In this document: piece by piece, positions 1 to 6,111 of the stretch
Layout of the letters: each line of letters opens with the position of its first letter
How positions within the stretch are numbered: the first letter of the stretch is position 1
Source: an uncultured Peptostreptococcaceae bacterium
Lineage (GTDB): Bacteria > Bacillota > Clostridia > Tissierellales > Peptoniphilaceae
NCBI GenBank assembly: GCA_945910665.1
Contig: CAMDZK010000071.1
Coordinates: 1 to 6,139 of the forward strand
DNA length: 6,139 nucleotides
Direction of reading: 5' to 3'
Made by a program: the position numbers and the translations under genes
The notes under the pieces: generated by a model
What the model was told of the DNA's origin: nothing
The model's input: the letters and a program-made list of their open reading frames with translations, nothing else
The model's database searches: none

Positions 1-2561
1 TCTTTCAAATAATACACTTGCGTGTGGGTTTGCATGTGAATGGCATTAAAGACATAATTTCCAATGACGGAAAATGCTTCTGTATGCACTAGGGTATTTG
101 GAGATGCCATGACAGAAAGAAGGAGCCCAAACATACGGTTTTGCTTCACGTAATTATTTGTTTTATCGATGAGCCCCCTGTCCATGTATTCGTCAAACAT
201 TTCGATAGAGCGTCCGATGGTGTGCAAAATTCCCGTCGTGGTTTCTAAGTCGCCAGACTTTAATTTTACGTCAAAATCATCTAACACTTCATAAAATTCT
301 CGCGTCGGTAAATATAGGAGAATTTCACCTAAAAAGTGGGGGATTAACCGCACAAAATTGTAGTCGTTGAGTTCCAAACCGCGCAAAAGTTCGATGGCGA
401 TGTCGTTGACTTCTTCTTTTTGCATTTGCGACACGAGCCCAATGAGCGCTTCTCCTGCTGCGGTTCTCACCACATCAAATTCACTGACTTTGACGAGATT
501 GCAGTAGTGCATGGCAATATGGAACAACTTTTCTCGATGTTCCATCGCCGTGTGAAAGAGAAGTTCAATGTTGAGTCTCTTTTGAATCCATGGAGTTTCC
601 GTTTTTAAGTTATCCAAGAAGGTTTGGGTGAGCCCTTCATCAAAGGTGTTATAATAGTCCGTCATCTTTTCAGGTAAGACGATATTATGTCCAAGTTCAT
701 GGGCAATAATATTGTATAAATAAGCTTTCGACGCATTCTTATTGGGTGCAAGACTCGATACAATGGCACTTAATTCTTCTCTGAATTCTTCTTTGACGAG
801 GAGGTCCACATCCAGTTCACGCAACAAGTCTAAGACGATGAGACGCGTCGTTTGACTGCCATCTTGTAATAAGCGCAAGACGAAGGATCGTAAGATGTCG
901 ATTTGCTCTTCTTTAAGTTTTTTAAAGGGCGCATAGACGAGAGTACGCGCTAATAAGCGGAGGGTGTTGTCTGTAAACTGGTATTTATCGGTGAATAATT
1001 CCACATAGTGTGTGAGATAGGATTCTTCGTTGTCATCGAGGAGAGAAAAGAACTCCTTGTGTATCGCCAAGAGATTGTACTGCAGGCGTTCCTTGTGATC
1101 CAGTAAATGTACGCCGGGGAAAAGGATCCGTTGCAGGAGTGCGTAGTATGCTTTGGCTCCGTGGAGCGTATCTTTAGAGATGGACGGTGGGATTTCTTTT
1201 TTGTAATCGTCGTCAAAATTGGCTAGCAAAAATCCGATGAGTCTACTGGCATCACGGCGGATGTCGTCGGCATCGTTTAAGAGGAGGTCAAAGAGAAACT
1301 CCATGACCATTTTCTTTTGTTTGAGGGTAAAATAGCCGGAATACTCGTGGAGGAGCTCCAAATACTGACGAAGAGTCAGTTTGTCGTTTTCACCGCGGAC
1401 TGATTCCATCAGGGCATTAAAGCTTTCATCGCGGGAGAATTGTTTCATTACGGTCAAGTTATGGTCGATGGAGAAATCGATTAAGTTTTGTATGACTTCG
1501 TCCCCTTTTAAAAGGGCAAAATGGTTAAAGCTTTGGAGGGTAAAGTCATGGCTTGGTCCCAATTGTGGAGAAACTTCAATGCCGATGCGCGTGAGGTAGC
1601 ATTCAAAGTCCACCAGGCGTTGATACACGCGGGTATAGCGGTTTTTCTTGGCTTCGTCCACATGATCCAGTTTGTCTAAGATGACTTGGTAGGAATCATC
1701 GAGGGAAATGACAGACATGACTTGCTTGCCATCGACATCGATATTTTTCACGCGGAAATCCGCATAAATGAGGAGCATCGCTTCGATGGATAGATTGTAA
1801 ATTTCCAAGTCCCATGTGGAGTGATTGGTGGCGATGTTGCCCATTTTGTCCAAGTCTCTCTGGTCATACCAATTGTATGTGTAATAGTAATGGTAATAGG
1901 CGATGCGCTTTTCTTCACCTGGTTTGATTCCGTATTTACCGACGTCATGACAGAGCGTGGCGCCTGCGACAAGCCCTAAGTCGATGGTGAGTCCAGCTTC
2001 TTTTAATTGCCTTGCAATAAACATGCTCAAATGATTCACGGCGACGACATGTTCTAAGGTGTTGTATCCCCTGGCTCCTCTATCGATTTTCATCATTTCG
2101 TAGACGTAATTATCCAAGAATTCCCTTTTAAAGGTAAAGTATTCAGGATGGACCTCATCCATTTCTTCTTCTGGAGTCAAGAGGGCGATAGAGATATGGT
2201 CATCGTCACCCAAATGGTTGCGTTCAAGTTCACTTAAATGGCGTAACGCCTCTAAAAACAAGTGATGATAGGGGATTCGTTCTTCTACGACTTCACTTTC
2301 AAATCCTTGAAAGTTCAGGTGCATCGTGTAGGTAAGAATTTCTAAGAGCCATTCTTTTTGGGATTTATGGTAAATTTCTTCGTAGACTGGGTGAAAGAGT
2401 TGGGCGAGGCACAAGACGTCATAACAATTCTCTTCGATGAGTTGTCCGTAGGCGTCGATAAATGGTATTGAGAGAAAGTAACGTTGGGCATTTTCGTCGA
2501 TTTGACCTGAAAAACGGCGCAAGATTTCTTCGAGCGTCTGTGCAATCGGATGTATGTTCAA
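1..2561 (-). CDS. HD-domain phosphohydrolase with long HEAT-like repeat C-terminus (partial, 3' end outside window)
   Basis: An uninterrupted minus-strand frame gives 853 codons and continues past position 1, so the C-terminus is missing. The start is TTG at 2561: a GGAGG lies 8 nt upstream, an in-frame stop lies at 2601-2603, and the first ATG is only at codon 80. Residues about 1-165 are mostly helical and unrecognised. Residues about 166-275 form an HD domain with H171 (in LEHV), H205-D206 (in CHDVGK), H247 (in TNHS) and D268 (in YADF), the metal-ligand pattern of the HD superfamily. These enzymes are mostly divalent-metal phosphohydrolases, here probably cytosolic because no signal or membrane segment is seen. 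The pocket contains an unusual tyrosine cluster at 222-232. From about residue 345 to the window edge the protein is a run of amphipathic helices resembling HEAT/ARM repeats, for example near 432-448, 567-580 and 695-710. An HELGH sequence lies at 621-625. The substrate is unknown. The HD assignment is firm; the repeat class is inferred from helix periodicity by eye. Confidence 0.88.
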   Translation of the reverse strand, partial: MNIHPIAQTLEEILRRFSGQIDENAQRYFLSIPFIDAYGQLIEENCYDVLCLAQLFHPVYEEIYHKSQKEWLLEILTYTMHLNFQGFESEVVEERIPYHHLFLEALRHLSELERNHLGDDDHISIALLTPEEEMDEVHPEYFTFKREFLDNYVYEMMKIDRGARGYNTLEHVVAVNHLSMFIARQLKEAGLTIDLGLVAGATLCHDVGKYGIKPGEEKRIAYYHYYYTYNWYDQRDLDKMGNIATNHSTWDLEIYNLSIEAMLLIYADFRVKNIDVDGKQVMSVISLDDSYQVILDKLDHVDEAKKNRYTRVYQRLVDFECYLTRIGIEVSPQLGPSHDFTLQSFNHFALLKGDEVIQNLIDFSIDHNLTVMKQFSRDESFNALMESVRGENDKLTLRQYLELLHEYSGYFTLKQKKMVMEFLFDLLLNDADDIRRDASRLIGFLLANFDDDYKKEIPPSISKDTLHGAKAYYALLQRILFPGVHLLDHKERLQYNLLAIHKEFFSLLDDNEESYLTHYVELFTDKYQFTDNTLRLLARTLVYAPFKKLKEEQIDILRSFVLRLLQDGSQTTRLIVLDLLRELDVDLLVKEEFREELSAIVSSLAPNKNASKAYLYNIIAHELGHNIVLPEKMTDYYNTFDEGLTQTFLDNLKTETPWIQKRLNIELLFHTAMEHREKLFHIAMHYCNLVKVSEFDVVRTAAGEALIGLVSQMQKEEVNDIAIELLRGLELNDYNFVRLIPHFLGEILLYLPTREFYEVLDDFDVKLKSGDLETTTGILHTIGRSIEMFDEYMDRGLIDKTNNYVKQNRMFGLLLSVMASPNTLVHTEAFSVIGNYVFNAIHMQTHTQVYYLK

Positions 2562-2569
2562 TTCGGTAC

Positions 2570-2574
2570 CCTCC
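2570..2574 (-). promoter_or_regulatory. Ribosome binding site fixing the TTG start of the HD-HEAT gene
   Basis: On the minus strand the sequence reads AAAAGGAGGG, with the GGAGG core at 2574-2570 and 8 nt before the TTG at 2561. It is close to a perfect anti-16S match at good spacing. No ATG exists in frame before codon 80, so this site decides the TTG start. Confidence 0.85.
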
Positions 2575-2583
2575 TTTTCTAAT

Positions 2584-2592
2584 ATTTTAGCA
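2584..2592 (-). promoter_or_regulatory. Candidate extended -10 promoter for the HD-HEAT gene
   Basis: The minus strand reads TGC-TAAAAT (2592 to 2584), matching the TGn extended -10 form with one mismatch to TATAAT. No good -35 hexamer stands 16-18 nt upstream. Transcription would begin near 2577 and give a leader of about 16 nt, just enough for the ribosome binding site. The prediction is by motif only. Confidence 0.45.
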
Positions 2593-2665
2593 CATTTGAC
2601 CTACAATGATTGGAGATTCGGCTAAATCTTGCCTTTTGTTTTGAAAGTTATCGAATTTTAAAGGT

Positions 2666-2674
2666 TGTTATGAT
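2666..2674 (+). promoter_or_regulatory. Candidate extended -10 promoter for the FHA-SEDS-PBP operon
   Basis: The plus strand reads TGT-TATGAT, an extended -10 with one mismatch to TATAAT. A TTGAAA at 2641-2646 resembles a -35 element but lies 22 nt away, too far for standard spacing; no better hexamer is present. The start of transcription would be near 2681, leaving a very short leader before the ribosome binding site. The overlapping TAAAAT at 2674-2679 is an alternative but would place the transcript start almost on the ribosome binding site. Confidence 0.45.
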
Positions 2675-2685
2675 AAAATAATTGC

Positions 2686-2692
2686 GAGGTGG
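2686..2692 (+). promoter_or_regulatory. Ribosome binding site of the FHA gene
   Basis: GAGGTGG lies immediately upstream of ATG 2697; the GAGG core is 7 nt from the start codon. An in-frame TTG at 2682 would lie upstream of this site and have none of its own, so ATG 2697 is preferred and the protein is 169 rather than 174 residues. Confidence 0.8.
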
Positions 2693-2696
2693 TTTT

Positions 2697-3206
2697 ATGA
2701 CTAACTTTTTCGAATCCATTGAAGGTTTCTTTTCAACGGAGATTATTGGCAATTTGAGTCTGTACGACATCATTGCCACAGGTCTGAAATACGTATTTGT
2801 GTTTCTGATCTACTATTTTATTTTTCATATTATTCGATTGATTTATTTAGACATACGAAGCATGGAGCGGGAGGAAATGCCTTCCAATGTTTTCTTGCGC
2901 TTAATTACGCGTCCGGAGACTCTCCAATATAAAGTCAACGAAATTTACTATTTGGATGGCGATACAGATATTGGCCGTGGGGAAGACAATCAAATCGTTT
3001 TTAAAGACCGTTTTGTTTCAAAAAAACATGCGGTGATTATTGAAAATAACGGGCGTTATAGCATTGAAGATTTGAATTCTGCCAATGGTACTTATATCAA
3101 CGATCGTAAAATCATCCATGAAACGCCACTGAACAACCGCGATGTTGTGCGTATCGGCGATGTTGAACTGCTCTTTATCAACGAGGTGCATGGCCATGAT
3201 GACTAG
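2697..3206 (+). CDS. Membrane-anchored FHA-domain protein (FhaB-like)
   Basis: This 169-residue protein is the first gene of the operon. Residues about 25-50 form one strongly hydrophobic segment followed by a basic/acidic stretch (near 54-60), consistent with a single membrane anchor and a cytoplasmic C-terminal domain. The FHA domain spans about 82-162. It shows the family landmarks IGRG (G93, R94), VSKKH (S108, H111) and the N-G-T triplet N130-G131-T132 in the LNSANGTYIN stretch. R94, S108 and N130 correspond to the residues that contact phosphothreonine in FHA domains, so binding competence looks intact. The size and anchor-then-FHA order match mycobacterial FhaB (FipA), which also sits near rodA and pbpA. 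It probably recruits a Thr-phosphorylated partner to the wall-synthesis pair encoded downstream; the partner and kinase are not in the window. The last 11 nt overlap the next gene. Confidence 0.9.
   Translation: MTNFFESIEGFFSTEIIGNLSLYDIIATGLKYVFVFLIYYFIFHIIRLIYLDIRSMEREEMPSNVFLRLITRPETLQYKVNEIYYLDGDTDIGRGEDNQIVFKDRFVSKKHAVIIENNGRYSIEDLNSANGTYINDRKIIHETPLNNRDVVRIGDVELLFINEVHGHDD
3183..3188 (+). promoter_or_regulatory. Ribosome binding site of the SEDS gene, inside the FHA gene
   Basis: GAGGTG lies within the last codons of the FHA gene. Its distance to ATG 3196 is 7 nt, to ATG 3199 10 nt and to ATG 3190 only 1 nt. This makes 3196 the best start, with 3199 possible. Confidence 0.7.
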
Positions 3207-4446
3207 TTTGTCCCATGAACGCACATTGCGCCGTTGTGTGTTCTTATTTCAAGTATTAGCGCTGTTTTTGGTCATGATTTATGACGCCAATGCGCTGTCA
3301 TCCAATCGGATCTACTTTGCTGCCCTTTTGGTCGGACTCACGTATCTTGCGAATTTGATCGTGCGACGCTTTATGAAAGGGGAGCGCTTCTTATTTATCA
3401 TCGCTACGTTTATGCTGTCTATCGGGACGATTATGATTTTCCGCTTGGATGACGCTGCAGGGTTTAAGCAAATCGTGTGGATTTTGGCTGGATTTGGCGT
3501 ATTCTTCTTGAGCTATTTCGCCATGAAGTACATTCCTAAGTTAGAAAAGCCTACGTTTTTCTATTTTGGTGCGGCTGTTGTTTTATTCGTCGCAACGGCA
3601 CTGTTTGGTGTGACGATAAACGGAGCGAGAAACTGGATTATCATTGGTCCAATATCTGTACAACCCACAGAGATTACAAAGATACTGATGGTCTTTTTCA
3701 TCAGTTCATACTATGCAAAGTATGAGAAATACAAAGGCACGAGACTCCGGGGAAAACCCGTGGGTCAATTTTTGCTTTTAGCATGTGTCTATGTATTGAT
3801 TGCATTAGCCGTGCTCCAACGAGATTTGGGAACCGTGATGATTTTAGCGGCTATTTTCTTGGCCCTCCAATACATGTATGAGCCGAACCGAAAGATGATT
3901 CTTTTGAATTTGGGCCTGATGATTGTGGGTGGATTAGTAGCGACTTTGTTATTTAGTCATATTCGCGTCCGTATTACCACGTGGATCAATCCTTGGGATC
4001 ATATCGATGACATTGGCTATCAGATCACCCAATCGCTGTTTGCCGTTGCATCCGGTGGTTTTCTTGGAACTGGAATTGGCCTTGGAATGCCTCAGACGAT
4101 TCCGCTGGCGGAATCTGATTTCATCTTCGCTGCGATTTGCGAAGAGATGGGGATTTTGACGGGCATGGGCCTGATTATGCTCTTTTTGATTTTGGTGTAT
4201 CGCAGTTATAAGATTGCTTTCCATCAGAAGTCACTATTTGCTCGAAGTGTGGCCATTGGTCTTTCCACGATGTTTGCCGCCCAGAGTTTTATCATTTTTG
4301 CTGGGGTTTTAAAGGTCATTCCACTGACGGGGATTACGATTCCTTTTGTCAGTTATGGGGGCAGTAGTATGCTTGCCAGTTTTATGGCCCTGGGCATTTT
4401 GCAGTATTTATCGGAACACAAAGAAAAGAGGAGCCATGGAAAATAA
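3196..4446 (+). CDS. FtsW/RodA-family (SEDS) peptidoglycan glycosyltransferase
   Basis: This 416-residue polytopic membrane protein has about ten hydrophobic segments, the usual SEDS length and topology. SEDS proteins polymerise lipid II into glycan strands on the outer face of the membrane, together with a cognate class B PBP. Family signatures visible are the NGARNW-IGP-QPTE block (142-159), QRDLGT (208-213), the large extracellular loop with NPW (265-267) and YQITQSL (275-281), GGFLGTGIG (287-295), the SDFIFAAICEEMG stretch (307-319) and IPFVSYGGSS (382-391). D308 aligns with the aspartate essential in E. coli FtsW (D297) and B. subtilis RodA. The usual T before this D is S307 here. Operon position beside a PbpA-like PBP favours a RodA-type elongation role, but FtsW or SpoVE cannot be excluded from sequence alone. 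It overlaps the FHA gene and the PBP gene by 11 nt each. The start was chosen by ribosome binding site spacing; an upstream in-frame ATG at 3190 is too close to it. Confidence 0.93.
   Translation: MMTSLSHERTLRRCVFLFQVLALFLVMIYDANALSSNRIYFAALLVGLTYLANLIVRRFMKGERFLFIIATFMLSIGTIMIFRLDDAAGFKQIVWILAGFGVFFLSYFAMKYIPKLEKPTFFYFGAAVVLFVATALFGVTINGARNWIIIGPISVQPTEITKILMVFFISSYYAKYEKYKGTRLRGKPVGQFLLLACVYVLIALAVLQRDLGTVMILAAIFLALQYMYEPNRKMILLNLGLMIVGGLVATLLFSHIRVRITTWINPWDHIDDIGYQITQSLFAVASGGFLGTGIGLGMPQTIPLAESDFIFAAICEEMGILTGMGLIMLFLILVYRSYKIAFHQKSLFARSVAIGLSTMFAAQSFIIFAGVLKVIPLTGITIPFVSYGGSSMLASFMALGILQYLSEHKEKRSHGK
4427..4433 (+). promoter_or_regulatory. Ribosome binding site of the PBP gene, inside the SEDS gene
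   Basis: AGAGGAG lies just upstream of ATG 4436, with a short spacer (4 nt from GAGG or 2 nt from the final GGAG). Longer in-frame starts, such as TTG 4346, would add 30 residues of non-signal-like sequence that overlaps deep into the SEDS gene. ATG 4436 puts the membrane anchor right at the N-terminus, as expected for this family. Confidence 0.72.
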
Positions 4447-5842
4447 ACGAATGGCGCGACTTCTTAGCCTCATCACACTGTGTTTTGTAGGCTTGGTTGT
4501 CTATATGACCTATTTTCAAATATTTAAAGCAGAAAAAATCGCCTCGAATTCTTATAATCAACGGTTGAGCTTTAACGAAGATTCTGTTTTGCGCGGTTCT
4601 ATTTACGATAAGAATCGCACATTATTGGCGTCCAGCTATGAAGGTGAAGATGGAACGAAATACAGGGAGTATTTGTATCCCAATGTGTACGCCCATATGA
4701 TTGGTTACAACAATACGTCGTATGGAAAAACTGGATTGGAACTGGCTTATAATCAAGAGCTTTTAAATACCCAAGAGTTGTCGAAATTTGACGAATTAAA
4801 GCGCTTGTTGCAACCGACTGGAATAGGAAACGACCTGATTTTGACGGTGGATAACCGCTTACAGGAGCGAGCCTACCAATTGTTGGAAGGGCACAAGGGA
4901 TCCGTTGTTTTGATGAATTACAGAACGGGTGCTGTGCTTGCGATGGCCAATCGACCTTCTTTTAATCCCATGAACTTGGATGAAATCTGGGAAGAGTTAT
5001 TAGAAGACGAAGAAAGTCCATTGATTAACCGCTCGACACAAGGCTTATACACGCCAGGGTCTGCTTATAAAATTGTCACAGCAGCGAGTATTATGGAGTT
5101 TTTGCCGGAGTCAGAACAGATTTATTATGACGACGGAGAAACGGTGATTGATGGATACAAAATCTCCAACTATGAGTTTGAGTCCTTTGGTGAAATTGGG
5201 CTGCGCGAAGCGATTATCAACTCTGTGAATACGTATTTTGCCGACATGGGTGTAAAAGTTGGCGCAGAAAATTTGAAGAAAACGACAGATTCCTTTTATT
5301 TTAATAAGGCAATTCCTTTCGATATACCAGTCGCTGAATCTCGGTCCGCTTACGTGAGTGAGAAAGGGCTGACAGAAATTGCAGCTGCCGCCTTTGGACA
5401 GGGGAAAACCCTCGTCACACCGCTACAAATGGCACTTGTCGCAGCGACGGTCGGAAATGGCGGATCTATGATGGAACCCATGTTGGTGGACCGCGTGGTA
5501 TCACCCCAAGGGGAAGTAGTGACGGAGAAAATGCCACAGGAATTGACAAGGGTCATGCCTGTGGAAATGGCAGATCCCTTGAAACAGCATATGCTCGATA
5601 CGATTGATAATGGATCGAGAGCGCAGATTGAAGGCGTGCGAGTCGCAGGAAAAACGGGTACTGCGGAAACCACATCAGGACTGACCCACGCATGGTTTAT
5701 TGGATGTATTGCCGATGAAGCGAATCCATACGCGATTGCGGTGGTATTGGAAGAAGATGGAACGCTCGGAGGAAGAACTGCGGCGCCGATTGCGAGAGAA
5801 GTATTTTTGGATGCTTTGTACATTGATGCTACGCATCAGTGA
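4436..5842 (+). CDS. pbpA: Class B penicillin-binding protein (PbpA-like D,D-transpeptidase)
   Basis: This 468-residue protein has a single N-terminal membrane anchor (about 8-30) preceded by K4-R5 and R8, so the body is extracytoplasmic. A short dimerisation/pedestal region (about 45-130) includes RGSIYDKN (53-60) and YGKTGLE (96-102), standard class B PBP elements. The transpeptidase domain follows from about 150, with all three catalytic motifs intact: S209-x-x-K212 (in TPGSAYK, S209 the acyl-enzyme serine), S263-V-N265, and K406-T407-G408. The enzyme cross-links peptidoglycan stems and is the beta-lactam target. The compact length and lack of extra domains resemble mycobacterial PbpA (about 490 aa) more than the longer PBP2/PBP3 types, and there are no C-terminal PASTA domains. 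Pairing with the upstream SEDS gene, overlapping by 11 nt, is the classic polymerase-transpeptidase arrangement. It is the last gene of the visible operon. Confidence 0.95.
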   Translation: MENKRMARLLSLITLCFVGLVVYMTYFQIFKAEKIASNSYNQRLSFNEDSVLRGSIYDKNRTLLASSYEGEDGTKYREYLYPNVYAHMIGYNNTSYGKTGLELAYNQELLNTQELSKFDELKRLLQPTGIGNDLILTVDNRLQERAYQLLEGHKGSVVLMNYRTGAVLAMANRPSFNPMNLDEIWEELLEDEESPLINRSTQGLYTPGSAYKIVTAASIMEFLPESEQIYYDDGETVIDGYKISNYEFESFGEIGLREAIINSVNTYFADMGVKVGAENLKKTTDSFYFNKAIPFDIPVAESRSAYVSEKGLTEIAAAAFGQGKTLVTPLQMALVAATVGNGGSMMEPMLVDRVVSPQGEVVTEKMPQELTRVMPVEMADPLKQHMLDTIDNGSRAQIEGVRVAGKTGTAETTSGLTHAWFIGCIADEANPYAIAVVLEEDGTLGGRTAAPIAREVFLDALYIDATHQ

Positions 5843-5949
5843 AATTCGCCAACGCATGTTATGAGAGCAGCCTGCCGCCCTGCGGTCGGAGAGATGCGGT
5901 TCCTTGGAGCGAGATGCACGCATACGGCACGTGATAAGTGGCTATGCAG

Positions 5950-5971
5950 TGACACCATTTTTCGGTGATCA
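5950..5971 (+). repeat. Hairpin, 7-bp stem with one bulge
   Basis: TGACACC (5950-5956) pairs with GGTG-A-TCA (5964-5971) with one bulged A and a 7-nt loop (5957-5963). No T-run follows, so it is not an intrinsic terminator. Confidence 0.5.
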
Positions 5972-5989
5972 GTGTTTAGAGGATATGAC

Positions 5990-6045
5990 GGACTCCGCAG
6001 TTTACGTTTCGGTTATGTGAAACTTTATTGGCATAACTGGAGTCC
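5990..6045 (+). repeat. Nested inverted repeat
   Basis: The outer arms GGACTCC (5990-5996) and GGAGTCC (6039-6045) are perfectly complementary over 7 bp. Inside, GGTTATG (6011-6017) pairs with CATAACT (6032-6038) with one G-T wobble around a 14-nt loop. The inner right arm abuts the outer right arm directly, leaving a 14-nt bulge on the left side. An alternative inner pairing is GTTTC (6006-6010) with GAAAC (6019-6023). The nesting makes chance pairing less likely, but no T-run follows. Confidence 0.6.
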
Positions 6046-6111
6046 TTGTCGCCTTTCACAACACGTATTCAGAGCGATTGTAGACACCTATTTCATCTTT
6101 CAATTTACAAT

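Larger units (their letters stand above)
5843..6111. other. 269-nt gene-free region with several inverted repeats; possible structured RNA or long 3' UTR
   Basis: No frame here has a start with a ribosome binding site or recognisable protein sequence. One plus frame is open from 5865 to 6020 but contains only weak, unsupported starts. The left part (about 5865-5950) is visibly richer in G+C than the flanking DNA. At least four local hairpins can be drawn: 5875-5885 (CCGC/GCGG), 5920-5947 (GCATA/TATGC with inner CAC/GTG), 5950-5971 and 5990-6045. It matched none of the common RNA families I could compare by eye: RNase P RNA, tmRNA, SRP RNA, or T-box, TPP, SAM, cobalamin and c-di-GMP elements. 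No clear promoter is seen. It could be an operon 3' UTR, an independent RNA, or a decayed repeat element. Confidence 0.4.

Noticed and set aside
420..2545. Small plus- and minus-strand open frames (420-608, 950-1216, 1381-1599, 1748-1972, 2342-2545)
   Set aside because: All lie inside the HD-HEAT coding frame in other frames, have unnatural composition and no supporting ribosome binding sites.
2641..2674. TTGAAA and TATGAT as a classic -35/-10 pair
   Set aside because: The spacer is 22 nt, well outside the usual 16-18, so only the extended -10 was kept.
3018..4224. Minus-strand open frames at 3018-3224 and 3949-4224
   Set aside because: They are antisense shadows of the FHA and SEDS genes, whose protein families are unambiguous.
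5350..5923. Minus-strand open frames at 5350-5823 and 5675-5923
   Set aside because: They are antisense to the PBP transpeptidase domain. The second extends into the gene-free region, but the frame upstream of it has several stops and the protein resembles nothing recognisable.
5838..5938. A roughly 30-codon frame starting at GTG 5839, overlapping the pbpA stop
   Set aside because: The GTGA overlap imitates a coupled start, but no ribosome binding site is present in the pbpA end and the peptide is not recognisable.
5865..6020. Plus-strand open stretch of 51 codons after pbpA
   Set aside because: It has only TTG/GTG-type candidate starts, no ribosome binding site and no family resemblance; the inverted repeats in the same stretch favour a non-coding role.
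6078..6111. TTGTAG and TACAAT as a promoter pair
   Set aside because: The spacer is 22 nt, and the site would drive transcription straight into the terminator hairpin.
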